Shown: in pieces, positions 25,726 through 36,179 of the stretch
Layout of the letters: the number at the start of each line of letters is the position of its first letter
Numbering within the stretch: position 1 is the stretch's first letter
Source of the DNA: Christensenella sp. UBA7703
Lineage (GTDB): Bacteria > Bacillota > Clostridia > Christensenellales > CAG-138
NCBI GenBank assembly: GCA_002482505.1
Contig: DLGD01000001.1
Span: forward strand, 97,936 to 161,935
DNA: 64,000 nucleotides
Direction of reading: 5' to 3'
Position numbers and translations under genes: made by a program
The notes under the pieces: model-generated
The model's input: only the letters and a program-made list of their open reading frames with translations
What the model was told of the DNA's origin: nothing
Databases searched by the model: none

Positions 25726-26640
25726 ATGCCTTTGCGTACGCTGACGTATACCGCTGGAGAAGCAGATGAAGGGCGCACGGTGCTGAGTCTCCTGAGACGG
25801 GAACTCTTGTGCTCGGATTCGCATATCTCCCGACTAAAGAAGCGCGAAGCGGGCATACTCCTCAACCACGTGCGCTGTTATGTCACCGCGCGGGTGAAGG
25901 CGGGCGATGTGCTCTCAATCGAGATTGGCGATTTGCCGGATGGGCACATCGTGCCGATGGCGTTTCCGCTCACGGTCGTATATGAGGACGACGACCTGTT
26001 GATCCTCGACAAACCCGCCGGCATCTCCGTCCACCAGAGCACGCGCGACCCGGAGGAGATCACGCTCGAAAATGCGGTTTGCCATTATCTGGGCGGCAAC
26101 ATCAGCCCGCATCCGGTGAGCAGGCTGGATCGCGGGACATCGGGCTTGATCGCGTTTGCCAAGAGTGGATACATCCACGAGCGGCTGCGGCGGCAGATGC
26201 ACACAAGCGATTATGCGCGCACCTATCTTGGCATCGCCTGCGGGCACGTTGCGCCGACAAGCGGCGTGATTGATCTGCCGATCGGTATGGCGGAAGGCTC
26301 AACCTTTCAGCGGGCGATTCAGCCGGATGGGCAGAGCGCGCGCACGGAATATGAAACGCTGGCGGTGAACGAACGATTCACACTGCTTAAGCTGACTCCG
26401 CGCACAGGACGCACGCATCAACTTCGCCTGCATATGGCGGCAATCGGCTATCCACTCGCGGGGGACTGGCTCTATGGCGCGGAGGATCGTGCACTGATCG
26501 CGCGACCCGCGCTGCATTCCTATGAACTAACGCTGATGCACCCGATTTCGGGGGAACGCATTCACCTGACAGCGGAGCTGCCGGAGGATATGCGACGGCT
26601 GATCGATGATCCAACAAAGCAAAACAAGGGAGTTTTATGA
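25726..26640 (+). CDS. RluA-family rRNA/tRNA pseudouridine synthase
   Basis: 304 aa. An S4-like RNA-binding region (SHISRLKKREAGILLNH, about 30-50) precedes the catalytic domain with HPVSRLDRGTSGLIAFAKS, in which the Asp is the nucleophile, and RTGRTHQLRLHMAAIG. GAGGAGGGG precedes the ATG at 25726 closely; the open frame runs further upstream without a good site. It isomerises uridine in structured RNA, and the precise target is not predictable. The stop overlaps the next gene by four bases (ATGA). Confidence 0.92.
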   Translation: MPLRTLTYTAGEADEGRTVLSLLRRELLCSDSHISRLKKREAGILLNHVRCYVTARVKAGDVLSIEIGDLPDGHIVPMAFPLTVVYEDDDLLILDKPAGISVHQSTRDPEEITLENAVCHYLGGNISPHPVSRLDRGTSGLIAFAKSGYIHERLRRQMHTSDYARTYLGIACGHVAPTSGVIDLPIGMAEGSTFQRAIQPDGQSARTEYETLAVNERFTLLKLTPRTGRTHQLRLHMAAIGYPLAGDWLYGAEDRALIARPALHSYELTLMHPISGERIHLTAELPEDMRRLIDDPTKQNKGVL

Positions 26641-27002
26641 ATATCATAACGATAGAACGAAATGGCGTTCACATCGCAAAACTGGAGAGCGAAGAAACGC
26701 TGATCTACGATGTGCAGTCCGCGCTGGACTGCATGGCGACGGTGCGCTATGAAACAGACGTTGACCGCGCGATTTTACCCAAAGCGGTGCTGGATGAGCG
26801 GTTTTTTATCCTGAGCAGCGGGCTTGCAGGCGATATTTTGCAGAAGTTTGTCAACTATCAGTTCAAAGTTGCAATCGTGGGGGACTATTCCGGCTACACC
26901 AGCAAGCCACTGCGGGATTTCATCTACGAGAGCAATAACGGTAGTCATGTCTTCTTTGTTGGAACCGAGGCGGAGGCTTTGGAAAAACTCTCTCGCGATT
27001 GA
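26637..27002 (+). CDS. DUF4180 protein
   Basis: 121 aa, soluble. LIYDVQSALDCMATV, FFILSSGLAGDILQKFVNY, and KVAIVGDYSGYTSKPLRDFIYESN match the DUF4180 family, an alpha/beta fold of unknown function. It overlaps the pseudouridine synthase gene by ATGA, so the two are cotranslated. A strong terminator follows. Confidence 0.88.
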   Translation: MNIITIERNGVHIAKLESEETLIYDVQSALDCMATVRYETDVDRAILPKAVLDERFFILSSGLAGDILQKFVNYQFKVAIVGDYSGYTSKPLRDFIYESNNGSHVFFVGTEAEALEKLSRD

Positions 27003-27010
27003 GTGCAAAA

Positions 27011-27037
27011 AACTGCGCCATATGGCGCAGTTTTTTT
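27011..27037. terminator. Bidirectional terminator
   Basis: AACTGCGCCA-TATGGCGCAGTT is a palindrome with a T-run on each strand. It sits between the converging DUF4180 and membrane-protein genes. Confidence 0.85.
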
Positions 27038-27075
27038 AGCAGCAGATGAGATTTTCAGGCGATCCGTTTCTTGCG

Positions 27076-27711
27076 TTAGATAATACCGAGCGGAATGAGC
27101 ACCGCAAGCAGCACGATATTGACGCTCGCCAAAGAGATAATCCACTTTTTTTGCGTCTTGGGTTCTTTATCATAGATCAGATAGCTCGCAAGGAAGAACG
27201 GGATATAGGTCGTGATAAACACCGGGATCGCGCCCCACCACTTGTAGACCCAGATGAACGCGGGTGTGGAGGCGAGGAAGATTTCCACGAGCGAGAAGAG
27301 CAACGCGCTGCCGACGGCAAAAACGATGCGGTTGTTGATGCCGAGGATCTTCATATCCTTGTCTGCGGGCAAGAGTTTGGAGGTAAATCCCGCGACGGCA
27401 AACATCATCGAAAGCTCCCAGCTCACACCGATGAGCAGGATGTAGCTCGTGCTCTCCGGCGAAACCGTCCAGAGCGCGTAGCCGGTGAAATAGCAGATGA
27501 CAGCATTTGCGATTTCATAGAGCCAATGCACACTATAGAGCATCAGCGCGGCTGCAATCGCCTTATAGTTCTTCTTGTGGATTTCGTCCACATAGATCAT
27601 CACCACAAACGCGAAGATGGCGATGAACGACCAGTTGAAGTTCGCGGTGCTGCGTACGGCTGCCTTGGCAAGATCCGCCAACGGCTTGAGCACATCGTCC
27701 CCAAAGAGCAT
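27076..27711 (-). CDS. Six- or seven-helix membrane protein, unrecognised
   Basis: 211 aa. An amphipathic N-terminus (MLFGDDVLKPLADLAKAAVR) is followed by six or seven hydrophobic segments and an internal polar loop LLPADKDMKILGINNR. Trp-, Tyr- and Glu-containing helices (HWLYEIANAVICYF and WELSMMFAVAG) are unusual for a transporter of known family. GGGAGGT lies eight bases before the ATG. It is a stand-alone gene; no function is proposed. Confidence 0.75.
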   Translation of the reverse strand: MLFGDDVLKPLADLAKAAVRSTANFNWSFIAIFAFVVMIYVDEIHKKNYKAIAAALMLYSVHWLYEIANAVICYFTGYALWTVSPESTSYILLIGVSWELSMMFAVAGFTSKLLPADKDMKILGINNRIVFAVGSALLFSLVEIFLASTPAFIWVYKWWGAIPVFITTYIPFFLASYLIYDKEPKTQKKWIISLASVNIVLLAVLIPLGII

Positions 27712-27872
27712 GGAACAATACCTCCCGAATGAAATATTTGATTCATGAAACAGAGAAAAAATAGAACAAAGATAGGACTGCGTTCATTTTATCGCGATAG
27801 GCAACAACTGTCAATTTGTGTTCAAAATTGCTTTGAATTGTCTTTGAACGGGTGCGCTATTTTTGAAAAAGG

Positions 27873-28727
27873 TTACATCTGTGCGAGATATTCCCGCGGA
27901 GAAACGCCATATTCGTTGCGAAACGCCTTGTAGAAACCAGAATAGTCCGAAAAGCCGCAGTTCAGCGCAATTTGAATCATTGGCTGTCCTTCGCGCATCA
28001 GATTGCGCGCGCGGATCATCCGCTTTTGTAGCAGCATCTGATAGATTGAAGCGCCTGTCTCCTCGCGAAACTTACGTTCCAGATAATACTTCGAGAGATA
28101 CACCGTCTGCGCAATCTCGTCGAGCGTGATTGTCTCACCCAAGTGCTCGTCCAGATAGTCCGAGATCTGCTGCACCAGTGGGCTGATGTGAACTTCTGCG
28201 CGTGGGAGAAGAGACGCGTCGCCCTGTGCAATGCGGTTGAGGTAGACCAGCAGGCTTGCCGCGATGGAGCGACAGAGCACATCCCGTCCGAATTGCTCCC
28301 CTTGCGTTGCCGCGAGCAACTCAAAGAGCAACCGTGTGATCTGCGTACGCACCACGCCGCCGAGGCGGATTGCTCCGTCCCGTCCCCCGAAAAAGCAGGC
28401 GGAAAGGTCGCTCCCCTCGCTGGAAAGTTTCTCCACAAACGGACGGCTGAGCCAGAAGACGATGCGTTCGTATGCCTCCGCTCCGTGGATGAACAGTGGA
28501 CGGTGCAGTTGGTTTGGGCTGATGAGCAACAGATCGCCGGGGTGTTCGGCAAACGAAACGCTCTCGATCTGATAAGAGAGTTTGCCGGAAAGCAGCAGGG
28601 AGCATTCGTAGAAGTCGTGAAAATGCAGCGCGATCTGCACGCCGTTATTCCCCGTGAAATGAAACACCTCAATATCTTCGCGCAGCATATGTTGCCGGAG
28701 TTGCAGCTCTGTCAATTCCTGTTCCAA
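27873..28727 (-). CDS. AraC-family transcriptional regulator
   Basis: 284 aa from the TTG at 28727, which has AAGGGGTG eight bases upstream; a TTG at 28778 is possible but has no ribosome-binding site. An N-terminal cupin sensor domain (ALHFHDFYECSLLLSG and HPGDLLLISPNQLHRP) precedes two C-terminal helix-turn-helix units (ITLDEIAQTVYLSKYYLERKF and GFSDYSGFYKAFRNEYG). It is divergent from the sugar kinase-gnd operon and is its likely activator, with a sugar or sugar acid as ligand. Confidence 0.9.
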   Translation of the reverse strand: MEQELTELQLRQHMLREDIEVFHFTGNNGVQIALHFHDFYECSLLLSGKLSYQIESVSFAEHPGDLLLISPNQLHRPLFIHGAEAYERIVFWLSRPFVEKLSSEGSDLSACFFGGRDGAIRLGGVVRTQITRLLFELLAATQGEQFGRDVLCRSIAASLLVYLNRIAQGDASLLPRAEVHISPLVQQISDYLDEHLGETITLDEIAQTVYLSKYYLERKFREETGASIYQMLLQKRMIRARNLMREGQPMIQIALNCGFSDYSGFYKAFRNEYGVSPREYLAQM

Positions 28728-28790
28728 TGCATCATCACCCCTTAAGCGTACTATAGAGCAAGAATGGAAATCTATCAAGCAAGAAAACGA

Positions 28791-28819
28791 TAGAACATGT
28801 CCATTTTTCTTACTATAAT
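28791..28819 (+). promoter_or_regulatory. Promoter of the kinase-gnd operon
   Basis: TATAAT at 28814-28819 has only TAGAAC 17 bp upstream as a -35. The weak -35 next to a divergent AraC gene suggests an activator-dependent promoter. Confidence 0.4.
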
Positions 28820-28858
28820 CACAATATCGAAAATCAAACTTGGGAAAGAAGTGTTTTT

Positions 28859-29922
28859 ATGTTGAACCATCCCCGCTATGCCATCGCGTCGCCAACCAGC
28901 ATGGGCGTGCGCATCACGCCGGAAACGCGGCAGGGCGTGCCGGAGAGCGAGCTTTTTCGTATGCAGGCGACAAGCGCGGAGACAAACGTGCTCAACATTG
29001 CCGCCTCGCTGGGGCAGGAGTGCCTTGCGCTGACGAAGTTCATCGACGGCAGCCCCATTTCGCAATTCATCCAGCGGGAGCTGCGCGCACGCAACATCCG
29101 CTTTGAAGGCGTCAGCGCGCCGCAGGGTGGGCCCTGGGGATTTCGTCATCAGTTCAACATCGCAGACAGCGGCTTTGGCCTTGTTGGCCCGCGGGTTTGG
29201 AACGACCGCACGGGAGAGGTCGGCCGCACGCTCTCACTGGAAGAGTTTGACACGGAGCGCATCTTCGGGCAGGAGGGTGTTGGCATTTTGCATATCTCCG
29301 GCTTGATTGCTGCGCTCTCGCCGCAGACGGCCGCGTTTTGCGCGGGGCTTGCGAGAACGGCAAAAGCCCACGGCACGCGAGTAAGCTTTGACCTCAACTA
29401 CCGCGCATCCTTTTGGAGTGGGCGCGAGTCGGAACTCCGGCATGTGTTTCAGGAGATCGCAGATCTTTCGGACATTCTGATTGGCAATGAGGAAGATTTT
29501 CAACTTGCGCTGGGCATTACCGGCCCGGAGGCGGGCGGCAAGCACCTCGCGGACAAGACGGAAGCGTTTCAGACGATGATCGAATCCGCGCGGCGAACCT
29601 ATCCCAACGCGCGCTATTTTGCAACCACCCTGCGGGAAGTCGTCCACGCGAACGAACACCTTTGGGGAGCGATCCTCTGCGCGGATGGGGAATGGCACAT
29701 CGAGCAGCCGCGCAAGATTCCGGTTCTCGACCGCATCGGCGGCGGGGATGGGTTCACGGGCGGGCTGCTCTACGGCATTTGGCGCGGGTGGGACGCGCAA
29801 GAGTGCCTGCGCTTTGGTTGGGCAAGCGGCGTTCTCGCGGCGAGCAGCCTCGCGGACTATGCAACGCCGGCGGACGAGGAACAGCTATGGAGCATCTATT
29901 TCGGCAACGCGAGGGTAAAAAG

Positions 29923-29926
<4 letters not shown>
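28859..29926 (+). CDS. PfkB-family sugar kinase (KdgK-like)
   Basis: 355 aa. The PfkB fold is seen from the N-terminal sugar-binding part to the signature DRIGGGDGFTGGLLYG, which holds the catalytic Asp and anion hole. VSFDLNYRASFW and ILIGNEEDF are typical of 2-dehydro-3-deoxygluconate kinases. It is somewhat longer than most members. It overlaps gnd by four bases, so a sugar-acid route feeding both the Entner-Doudoroff-type and pentose-phosphate branches is plausible. Fructose, ribose or gluconate analogues cannot be excluded as substrate. Confidence 0.85.
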
Positions 29927-31374
<1,448 letters not shown>

Positions 31375-31392
31375 CCCAAGACAACGCGAGAA

Positions 31393-31424
31393 AACAGCCC
31401 CGCGGCTTCTGCCACGGGGCTGTT
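31393..31424. terminator. Terminator between converging gnd and thioesterase genes
   Basis: AACAGCCCCG pairs with CGGGGCTGTT; on the minus strand TTTTC follows. It lies 18 bp past gnd and 62 bp past the thioesterase gene. Confidence 0.7.
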
Positions 31425-31486
31425 GTGCGTCTTGTGCTATTTCATGTAATGCGTAACGTTTTCTGAATCTTGTAAGGTATGTGAGA

Positions 31487-31882
31487 TCAGTTATGCTTTT
31501 TTTGCGCGGTCTTCTCCATGAACTTTGCGTTGTCCACGATGAAGCGTTCCTGCGTACCTTCGCCGATCAACCCCGCGTCGTCATATGCACGGCAGAGGAA
31601 GACGAGCCGCCTGCGGTCGATTTCGATCAGCTCCGTCTCACAGCGCACCGTCATGCCGATCGGCGTTGCAGAAAGGTGCTTGATATCGAGGCGAGTGCCG
31701 ACGGTGGAGTTGCCAGAAGGCAACAGCGGCAAAACACTTTGTGCCGCACAAAACTCCATCAGCGCGATCATGGACGGCGTTGAAAAGACATCCAGCCCGC
31801 CGCTGCCGAGGGCTTTTGCGGTGTTTTCGCTGGTGACAAGGAGTTCTCGCGTGCCGCGCACGCCGCGACTCAGCTCGCTCAT
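31487..31882 (-). CDS. FlK-like hotdog thioesterase
   Basis: 131 aa. FSTPSMIALMEFCAAQSV followed by GNSTVGTRLDIKHLSATPIG and a strand ending FLCRAYDDAGLIGEGTQERF matches the fluoroacetyl-CoA-thioesterase-like (FlK) hotdog family. Physiological substrates of most members are unknown short acyl-CoAs. AAGGAA lies nine bases before the ATG. It follows the APH-like kinase gene by 92 bp and both follow adhE, so a loosely linked transcript is possible. Confidence 0.85.
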   Translation of the reverse strand: MSELSRGVRGTRELLVTSENTAKALGSGGLDVFSTPSMIALMEFCAAQSVLPLLPSGNSTVGTRLDIKHLSATPIGMTVRCETELIEIDRRRLVFLCRAYDDAGLIGEGTQERFIVDNAKFMEKTAQKKHN

Positions 31883-31974
31883 GGTGTGGTTCCTTTCAGG
31901 GGCAAGTGTGGCGCATGCCGGGCGTGCGTCCTGCGTAAGAATACCGCGAATAGGTGAAAAACGCAACCGCGCGA

Positions 31975-32727
31975 TTATTCGTAATCGACCACGTCCACCC
32001 ACCGGAAAAGAAGTTCGCGCTCCTCGGGCTTCCCTTTGACGGATTGGCTTGCCGCCACGATGGGAATCCATTTTTGCACATACTGCCGCTGGGTTTCGCT
32101 CTTTTCACAGAACAGTTTGAGGTAGGCTTCCGCCGTCTTCTCGTCCCCCGCGAGCGCAAAGAGCAGGTATGTCCGCGCGGCGTCCGCGCTCGCGTTGCCT
32201 TGCGTGGCGTGCGACCAGTCGAGGATAAACGGCGTGCCGTCGTCGCGGATGATGATATTCGTCGGGTTAAAGTCCCCGTGGCAGAGCTTGTTGTGCCGCG
32301 GCATGGATTCCAGCCGCGTATGGAGATCATATTTGGTCGCCGTCGGCAGCTCGGTCTGGATGATCTTGCGATCCATCTTGTCCCGCAGCCGTGGCAGCAG
32401 CGGGCTGATTTGGCGGTGCATAAGCAATTGCAGATCTACAAACTGCTCCAGATACTGTGCGTGCTTTTTCGGGTTTTGCGCCATGAGCTCCGCGAGTGTC
32501 TGCCCGGGGATATACTCGGTCATAATATACCACTTGCCGTCCTCGGTCATGCCAACGCCGTAAAGCTTCGGCACATTCAGCGCGGTTTCTTCCACGCGCG
32601 CGTGGTTGAGCGCCTCGTTGAGCACGTCTGCCTTCTTGAATCCTTCGCCAAACACCTTTACGACCGTGTCGCCGTCGCGATAGATCGTTTTGTTGGAGCG
32701 AAACGCGATTACATTGGTCAAATCCAT
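31975..32727 (-). CDS. APH-family small-molecule phosphotransferase
   Basis: 250 aa. Kinase-like features are VVKVFGEGF (ATP-site Lys), the catalytic loop LCHGDFNPTNII, and the metal motif FILDWSHATQG. This matches the APH/choline-kinase superfamily; the closest pattern is clostridial proteins of unknown substrate, and antibiotic resistance is not implied. AAAGGAG lies six bases before the ATG at 32727. It lies downstream of adhE on the same strand behind a hairpin. Confidence 0.85.
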   Translation of the reverse strand: MDLTNVIAFRSNKTIYRDGDTVVKVFGEGFKKADVLNEALNHARVEETALNVPKLYGVGMTEDGKWYIMTEYIPGQTLAELMAQNPKKHAQYLEQFVDLQLLMHRQISPLLPRLRDKMDRKIIQTELPTATKYDLHTRLESMPRHNKLCHGDFNPTNIIIRDDGTPFILDWSHATQGNASADAARTYLLFALAGDEKTAEAYLKLFCEKSETQRQYVQKWIPIVAASQSVKGKPEERELLFRWVDVVDYE

Positions 32728-32778
32728 GGTGTTCTCCTTTTTTGCGTTACTGTGTGGTGCGGGATAAAACGGCCAGGC

Positions 32779-32807
32779 GTCAGGCAGGCTTTTTTTTCCT
32801 GCCTGAC
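32779..32807 (-). terminator. Perfect 10-bp hairpin after adhE
   Basis: GTCAGGCAGG pairs exactly with CCTGCCTGAC around a T-tract on the plus strand. No T-run follows on the minus strand, so termination may be partial. Confidence 0.5.
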
Positions 32808-32854
32808 ACCATTTTATCAGAGTTGAGATTGGTTTTGATGCATTTCTTTTTGGC

Positions 32855-35476
32855 TTAGACGCGTACGCTCGTGCCATAGTAGGCGTTGAGGTACATCTGC
32901 TTGAGCTCGCTCATCAGCGGATAGCGCGGGTTTGCGCCGGTGCACTGGTCGTCAAACGCCTGCTCCACCATCTCGTCGAGCCGGGCAAGGAAGACGTCTT
33001 CCGCAATGCCATAGTCGCGGATGGTCTTCTTGATGCCGACGCGCTCCTTGAGCGCGTCCAGCGCGGTGATGAGGGACTCCACCTTGTCTTCGTCCGTCTT
33101 GCCCTTGAGGCCAAGCGCATCCGCGACCTCGGCGTAACGCGCGAGGGTATGCGGGTGACTGTATTGCGAGAAAGCACCCATCTTGACCGGAACCTCAGCG
33201 GCGTTGAAGCGGATGACTTCGTCGATCATCAGTGCGTTGGCAACGCCGTGCGGCAGATGATGGAACGCGCCGAGCTTATGCGCCATGCTGTGGCAAACGC
33301 CGAGGAACGCGTTGGCAAACGCCATGCCCGCCATGGTAGCGGCATTGGCCATCTTTTCGCGGGCGACGGGATCGTTCGGCCCGTTGTCATAGGCGCGGGG
33401 CAGATATTCAAAGATCATCTTGAGCGAGCGCAGCGCCGTGCCGTCGGTATAGTCCGTTGCAAGCATGCTGGCGTAGGCTTCGAGGTTGTGGGTGACCGCG
33501 TCGATGCCGCTCGCCGCCGTGAGGCCCTTTGGCGCGTTCATCATCATGTCCGCGTCCACAATCGCCATATCCGGCATGAGTTCATAGTCCGCCAGCGGGT
33601 ATTTTACACCGGTGGATTCGTCGGTGATGACCGCGAACGGCGTGACTTCGCTGCCCGTGCCCGCCGTGGTCGGAATCGCGATAAAGTACGCTTTTTCGCC
33701 CATCTTGGGGAAGGTATAGACGCGCTTGCGGATGTCGGCAAAGCGCATCGCCATATCCATGAAGTCCGCTTCGGGATGCTCATAGAGTACCCACATGATC
33801 TTCGCCGCGTCCATTGCGGAGCCACCGCCGAGGGCAATGATCACGTCCGGTTTGAAGGTTGCCATTTGTTTTGCGCCTTCGCGTGCGCTGGCAAGGGTGG
33901 GGTCGGGCAGGACGTTGAAGAACGTCTCATGCGCAAGACCCATCTCGTCGAGCTTGTCCGTCACCGCGCGGGTATAGCCGTTTTCGTAGAGGAACGTGTC
34001 GGTCACGAGGAACGCGCGCTTTTTGCCGAGGGTATCTTTGAGTTCGCTGAGTGCCACCGGCAGGCTGCCTCTCTTGAAATAGACTTTATCGGGCGTGCGG
34101 TACCAGAGCATATTCTCTCTCCTCTCGGCAACGGTTTTGATGTTTAAAAGGTGCTTGACGCCGACGTTTTCGGAGACCGAGTTTCCGCCCCAGCTGCCGC
34201 AGCCGAGCGTGAGAGACGGCGCGAGTTTGAAGTTATAGAGGTCTCCGATGCCGCCGTGCGCGGAGGGCGTGTTTACGAGAATACGGCAGGTCTTCATCCG
34301 ACTGGTATACGCGGCAAGCTTCTCCTTCTGTGTGACGGGGTCGAGGTAGACGCTTGCGGTGTGGCCATAGCCGCCGTCGGCAATCAGTCGTTCCGCTTTT
34401 TGCAGCGCGTCCTCAAAATCCTTGGCGCGATACATCGCGAGGACGGGGGAGAGTTTTTCATGCGCAAATTCTTCGGAGAGCTCCACACTCTCAACTTCGC
34501 CGATGAGGACTTTCGTCTTCTCCGGAACGGTTACGCCTGCGAGTTTCGCGATGGTGTAGGCACTCTGGCCGACGATCTTTGCGTTCAGCGCGCCGTTGAT
34601 GAGGATGGTCTTGCGCACCTTTTCGGTTTCGTCGGGTTTGAGGATATAGCAGCCGCGCTCGGCAAACTCTTTTCTGACTTTGCTGTAGACGGAGTCGACC
34701 ACGATGACCGCCTGCTCGCTGGCGCAGATCATGCCGTTGTCAAACGTTTTGCTCAGGATGATCGAGCTGACCGCGGAGAGGATGTCCGCCGTGTCGTCGA
34801 TGATCGCGGGCACGTTGCCGCTGCCAACGCCGATGGCGGGTTTACCGCTGCTATATGCGCTCTTGACCATGCCGGGGCCTCCGGTTGCGAGGATGCAGTC
34901 CGCTTCTTTCATTGCGAGGTTCGTCAGCTCCAGGCTCGGGGTATCCACCCAGTCGATGATGCCTTCCGGCGCGCCTGCGGCAACCGCTGCGTCGAGCACG
35001 ACACGCGCCGCCTCAATGGTGGAACGCTTTGCGCGCGGGTGCGGGCTAATCAGGATGCCGTTGCGTGTTTTCAGCGCGATCAGCGTCTTAAAGATTGCGG
35101 TCGAGGTTGGGTTCGTGGTCGGGATGACCGCGGCGATGACGCCGATGGGTTCCGCAATGCGGGTGATGCCATAGGCTTTGTCTTCTTCGATTACGCCGCA
35201 GGTCTTTGTGTCGCGATAGGCGTTATAGATATACTCGGAAGCGTAGTGGTTCTTGATCACCTTGTCCTCGACAACGCCCATGCCTGTCTCTTCCACGGCA
35301 AGTTTCGCCAGCGGAATGCGTGCCTTGTTGGCGGCGGTTGCGGCGGCAAGGAAAATTTTGTCCACTTGCTCCTGGGTGTACGTTGAAAATGCTTTCTGCG
35401 CTTCGCGGAGGCGGATAAACGCGCTCTCCATGGCTTCTACGCTGTCAACGGGGGTTCTGCTTGTCATGCTCTTCAT
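32855..35476 (-). CDS. adhE: Bifunctional acetaldehyde-CoA/alcohol dehydrogenase
   Basis: 873 aa. The N-terminal CoA-acylating aldehyde dehydrogenase (about 1-440) has the catalytic Cys in GMICASEQAVIV. The C-terminal iron alcohol dehydrogenase (about 455-873) has GGGSAMDAAK, TTAGTGSE, and the iron-binding CHSMAHKLG and HHLPHG. It turns acetyl-CoA into ethanol with two NADH, the main fermentative NAD+ recycling step. I start at 35476, because GAGGAG is nine bases upstream but adjoins the ATG at 35485. Two possible small genes lie downstream and a long structured leader lies upstream. Confidence 0.96.
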   Translation of the reverse strand: MKSMTSRTPVDSVEAMESAFIRLREAQKAFSTYTQEQVDKIFLAAATAANKARIPLAKLAVEETGMGVVEDKVIKNHYASEYIYNAYRDTKTCGVIEEDKAYGITRIAEPIGVIAAVIPTTNPTSTAIFKTLIALKTRNGILISPHPRAKRSTIEAARVVLDAAVAAGAPEGIIDWVDTPSLELTNLAMKEADCILATGGPGMVKSAYSSGKPAIGVGSGNVPAIIDDTADILSAVSSIILSKTFDNGMICASEQAVIVVDSVYSKVRKEFAERGCYILKPDETEKVRKTILINGALNAKIVGQSAYTIAKLAGVTVPEKTKVLIGEVESVELSEEFAHEKLSPVLAMYRAKDFEDALQKAERLIADGGYGHTASVYLDPVTQKEKLAAYTSRMKTCRILVNTPSAHGGIGDLYNFKLAPSLTLGCGSWGGNSVSENVGVKHLLNIKTVAERRENMLWYRTPDKVYFKRGSLPVALSELKDTLGKKRAFLVTDTFLYENGYTRAVTDKLDEMGLAHETFFNVLPDPTLASAREGAKQMATFKPDVIIALGGGSAMDAAKIMWVLYEHPEADFMDMAMRFADIRKRVYTFPKMGEKAYFIAIPTTAGTGSEVTPFAVITDESTGVKYPLADYELMPDMAIVDADMMMNAPKGLTAASGIDAVTHNLEAYASMLATDYTDGTALRSLKMIFEYLPRAYDNGPNDPVAREKMANAATMAGMAFANAFLGVCHSMAHKLGAFHHLPHGVANALMIDEVIRFNAAEVPVKMGAFSQYSHPHTLARYAEVADALGLKGKTDEDKVESLITALDALKERVGIKKTIRDYGIAEDVFLARLDEMVEQAFDDQCTGANPRYPLMSELKQMYLNAYYGTSVRV

Positions 35477-35815
35477 TCGCTCCATCTCCTCTTGTCTTCC
35501 TCTGATTGCATTGTTTTTTGTGGTCCTGGTTCTTTGGGGTTTAAGAGGATCCGTACCGCTTCTGTATCCGGCCTGCCCGCCGAAAAAGCAGGTACGAACC
35601 CTCTTATGCGTTTGCTGCAGAGTCGATTCTATAGGATCGAATCTCTGCTGTTTTAGGGAATCATCCAACCGCATGATCCGCGATTGCCCGGATTACGGGT
35701 TGGACGAAAGGGCACTTTCCGGCGAGGTTTTGCATCTTGGCGGCCTGCCCGCCGTCCGAAAATGACATCTGGGAACGCCGGCTGCTTTCTTTCTGTTTAT
35801 AGAATACGACAGCAG
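35477..35815 (-). promoter_or_regulatory. Long structured leader of adhE
   Basis: No gene is seen here. TAAGAGG and CGTACC (35542-35557) pair with GGTACG and CCTCTTA (35591-35606), making a 65-nt hairpin with an inner GCTT/AAGC stem. A second hairpin pairs CAGAG-TCGAT with ATCGA-CTCTG (35618-35647). GGCCTGCCCGCCG occurs twice, near 35570 and 35745. A cis-acting RNA is inferred. The likely promoter is near 35800. Confidence 0.45.
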
Positions 35816-35956
35816 GATACAAGGATGAAGACATAAAATCGGAATATCAGTATATAAATATCGATATAATAATATCTATTTATAACATTGCAAGTTTCGA
35901 AATATAACATTTGAAACAACAGACCATGAGTAAGAGTGTGCAAGGTGCAAACAAAA
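35816..35956. other. AT-rich region upstream of adhE
   Basis: Very AT-rich, with TATAACATT at 35881-35889 repeated at 35903-35911, exactly 22 bp apart (two helical turns). This may be a regulator-binding region for the adhE promoter. Confidence 0.35.
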
Positions 35957-36119
35957 ACACCCGGCAGATGCCGGGTGTCCAGCCCATCGACAAAGTCCTG
36001 CGGACTCTGCCGATGGGTTTTACTTTGGGTTAAAATGACGCGAATCGCGCCATTTTTTCACAAATTCAGCGAATGAATCGCCGAATTTGAAGGAACATGG
36101 GGGATTTTCGAAATCCCCC
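35957..36119. repeat. Array of five consecutive hairpins
   Basis: ACACCCGG/CCGGGTGT (35957-35978), CCCATCG/CGATGGG (35983-36017), AAAATG-CGCG/CGCG-CATTTT (36032-36056), CAAATTC-GCGA/TCGC-GAATTTG (36061-36089) and GGGGGATTT/AAATCCCCC (36099-36119). The first has a T-run on the minus strand and could end the LysR transcript. The others look like stacked short palindromic elements. Confidence 0.6.
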
Positions 36120-36179
36120 AAACCCCCTGACGGCTTTGTTGATGCTCTGACACGGCAGAAGCCGGGTGATAATGGTGTG

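Noticed and set aside
35957..36119. Possible CRISPR array
   Set aside because: Stems differ in sequence and there are no equal repeats or spacers.
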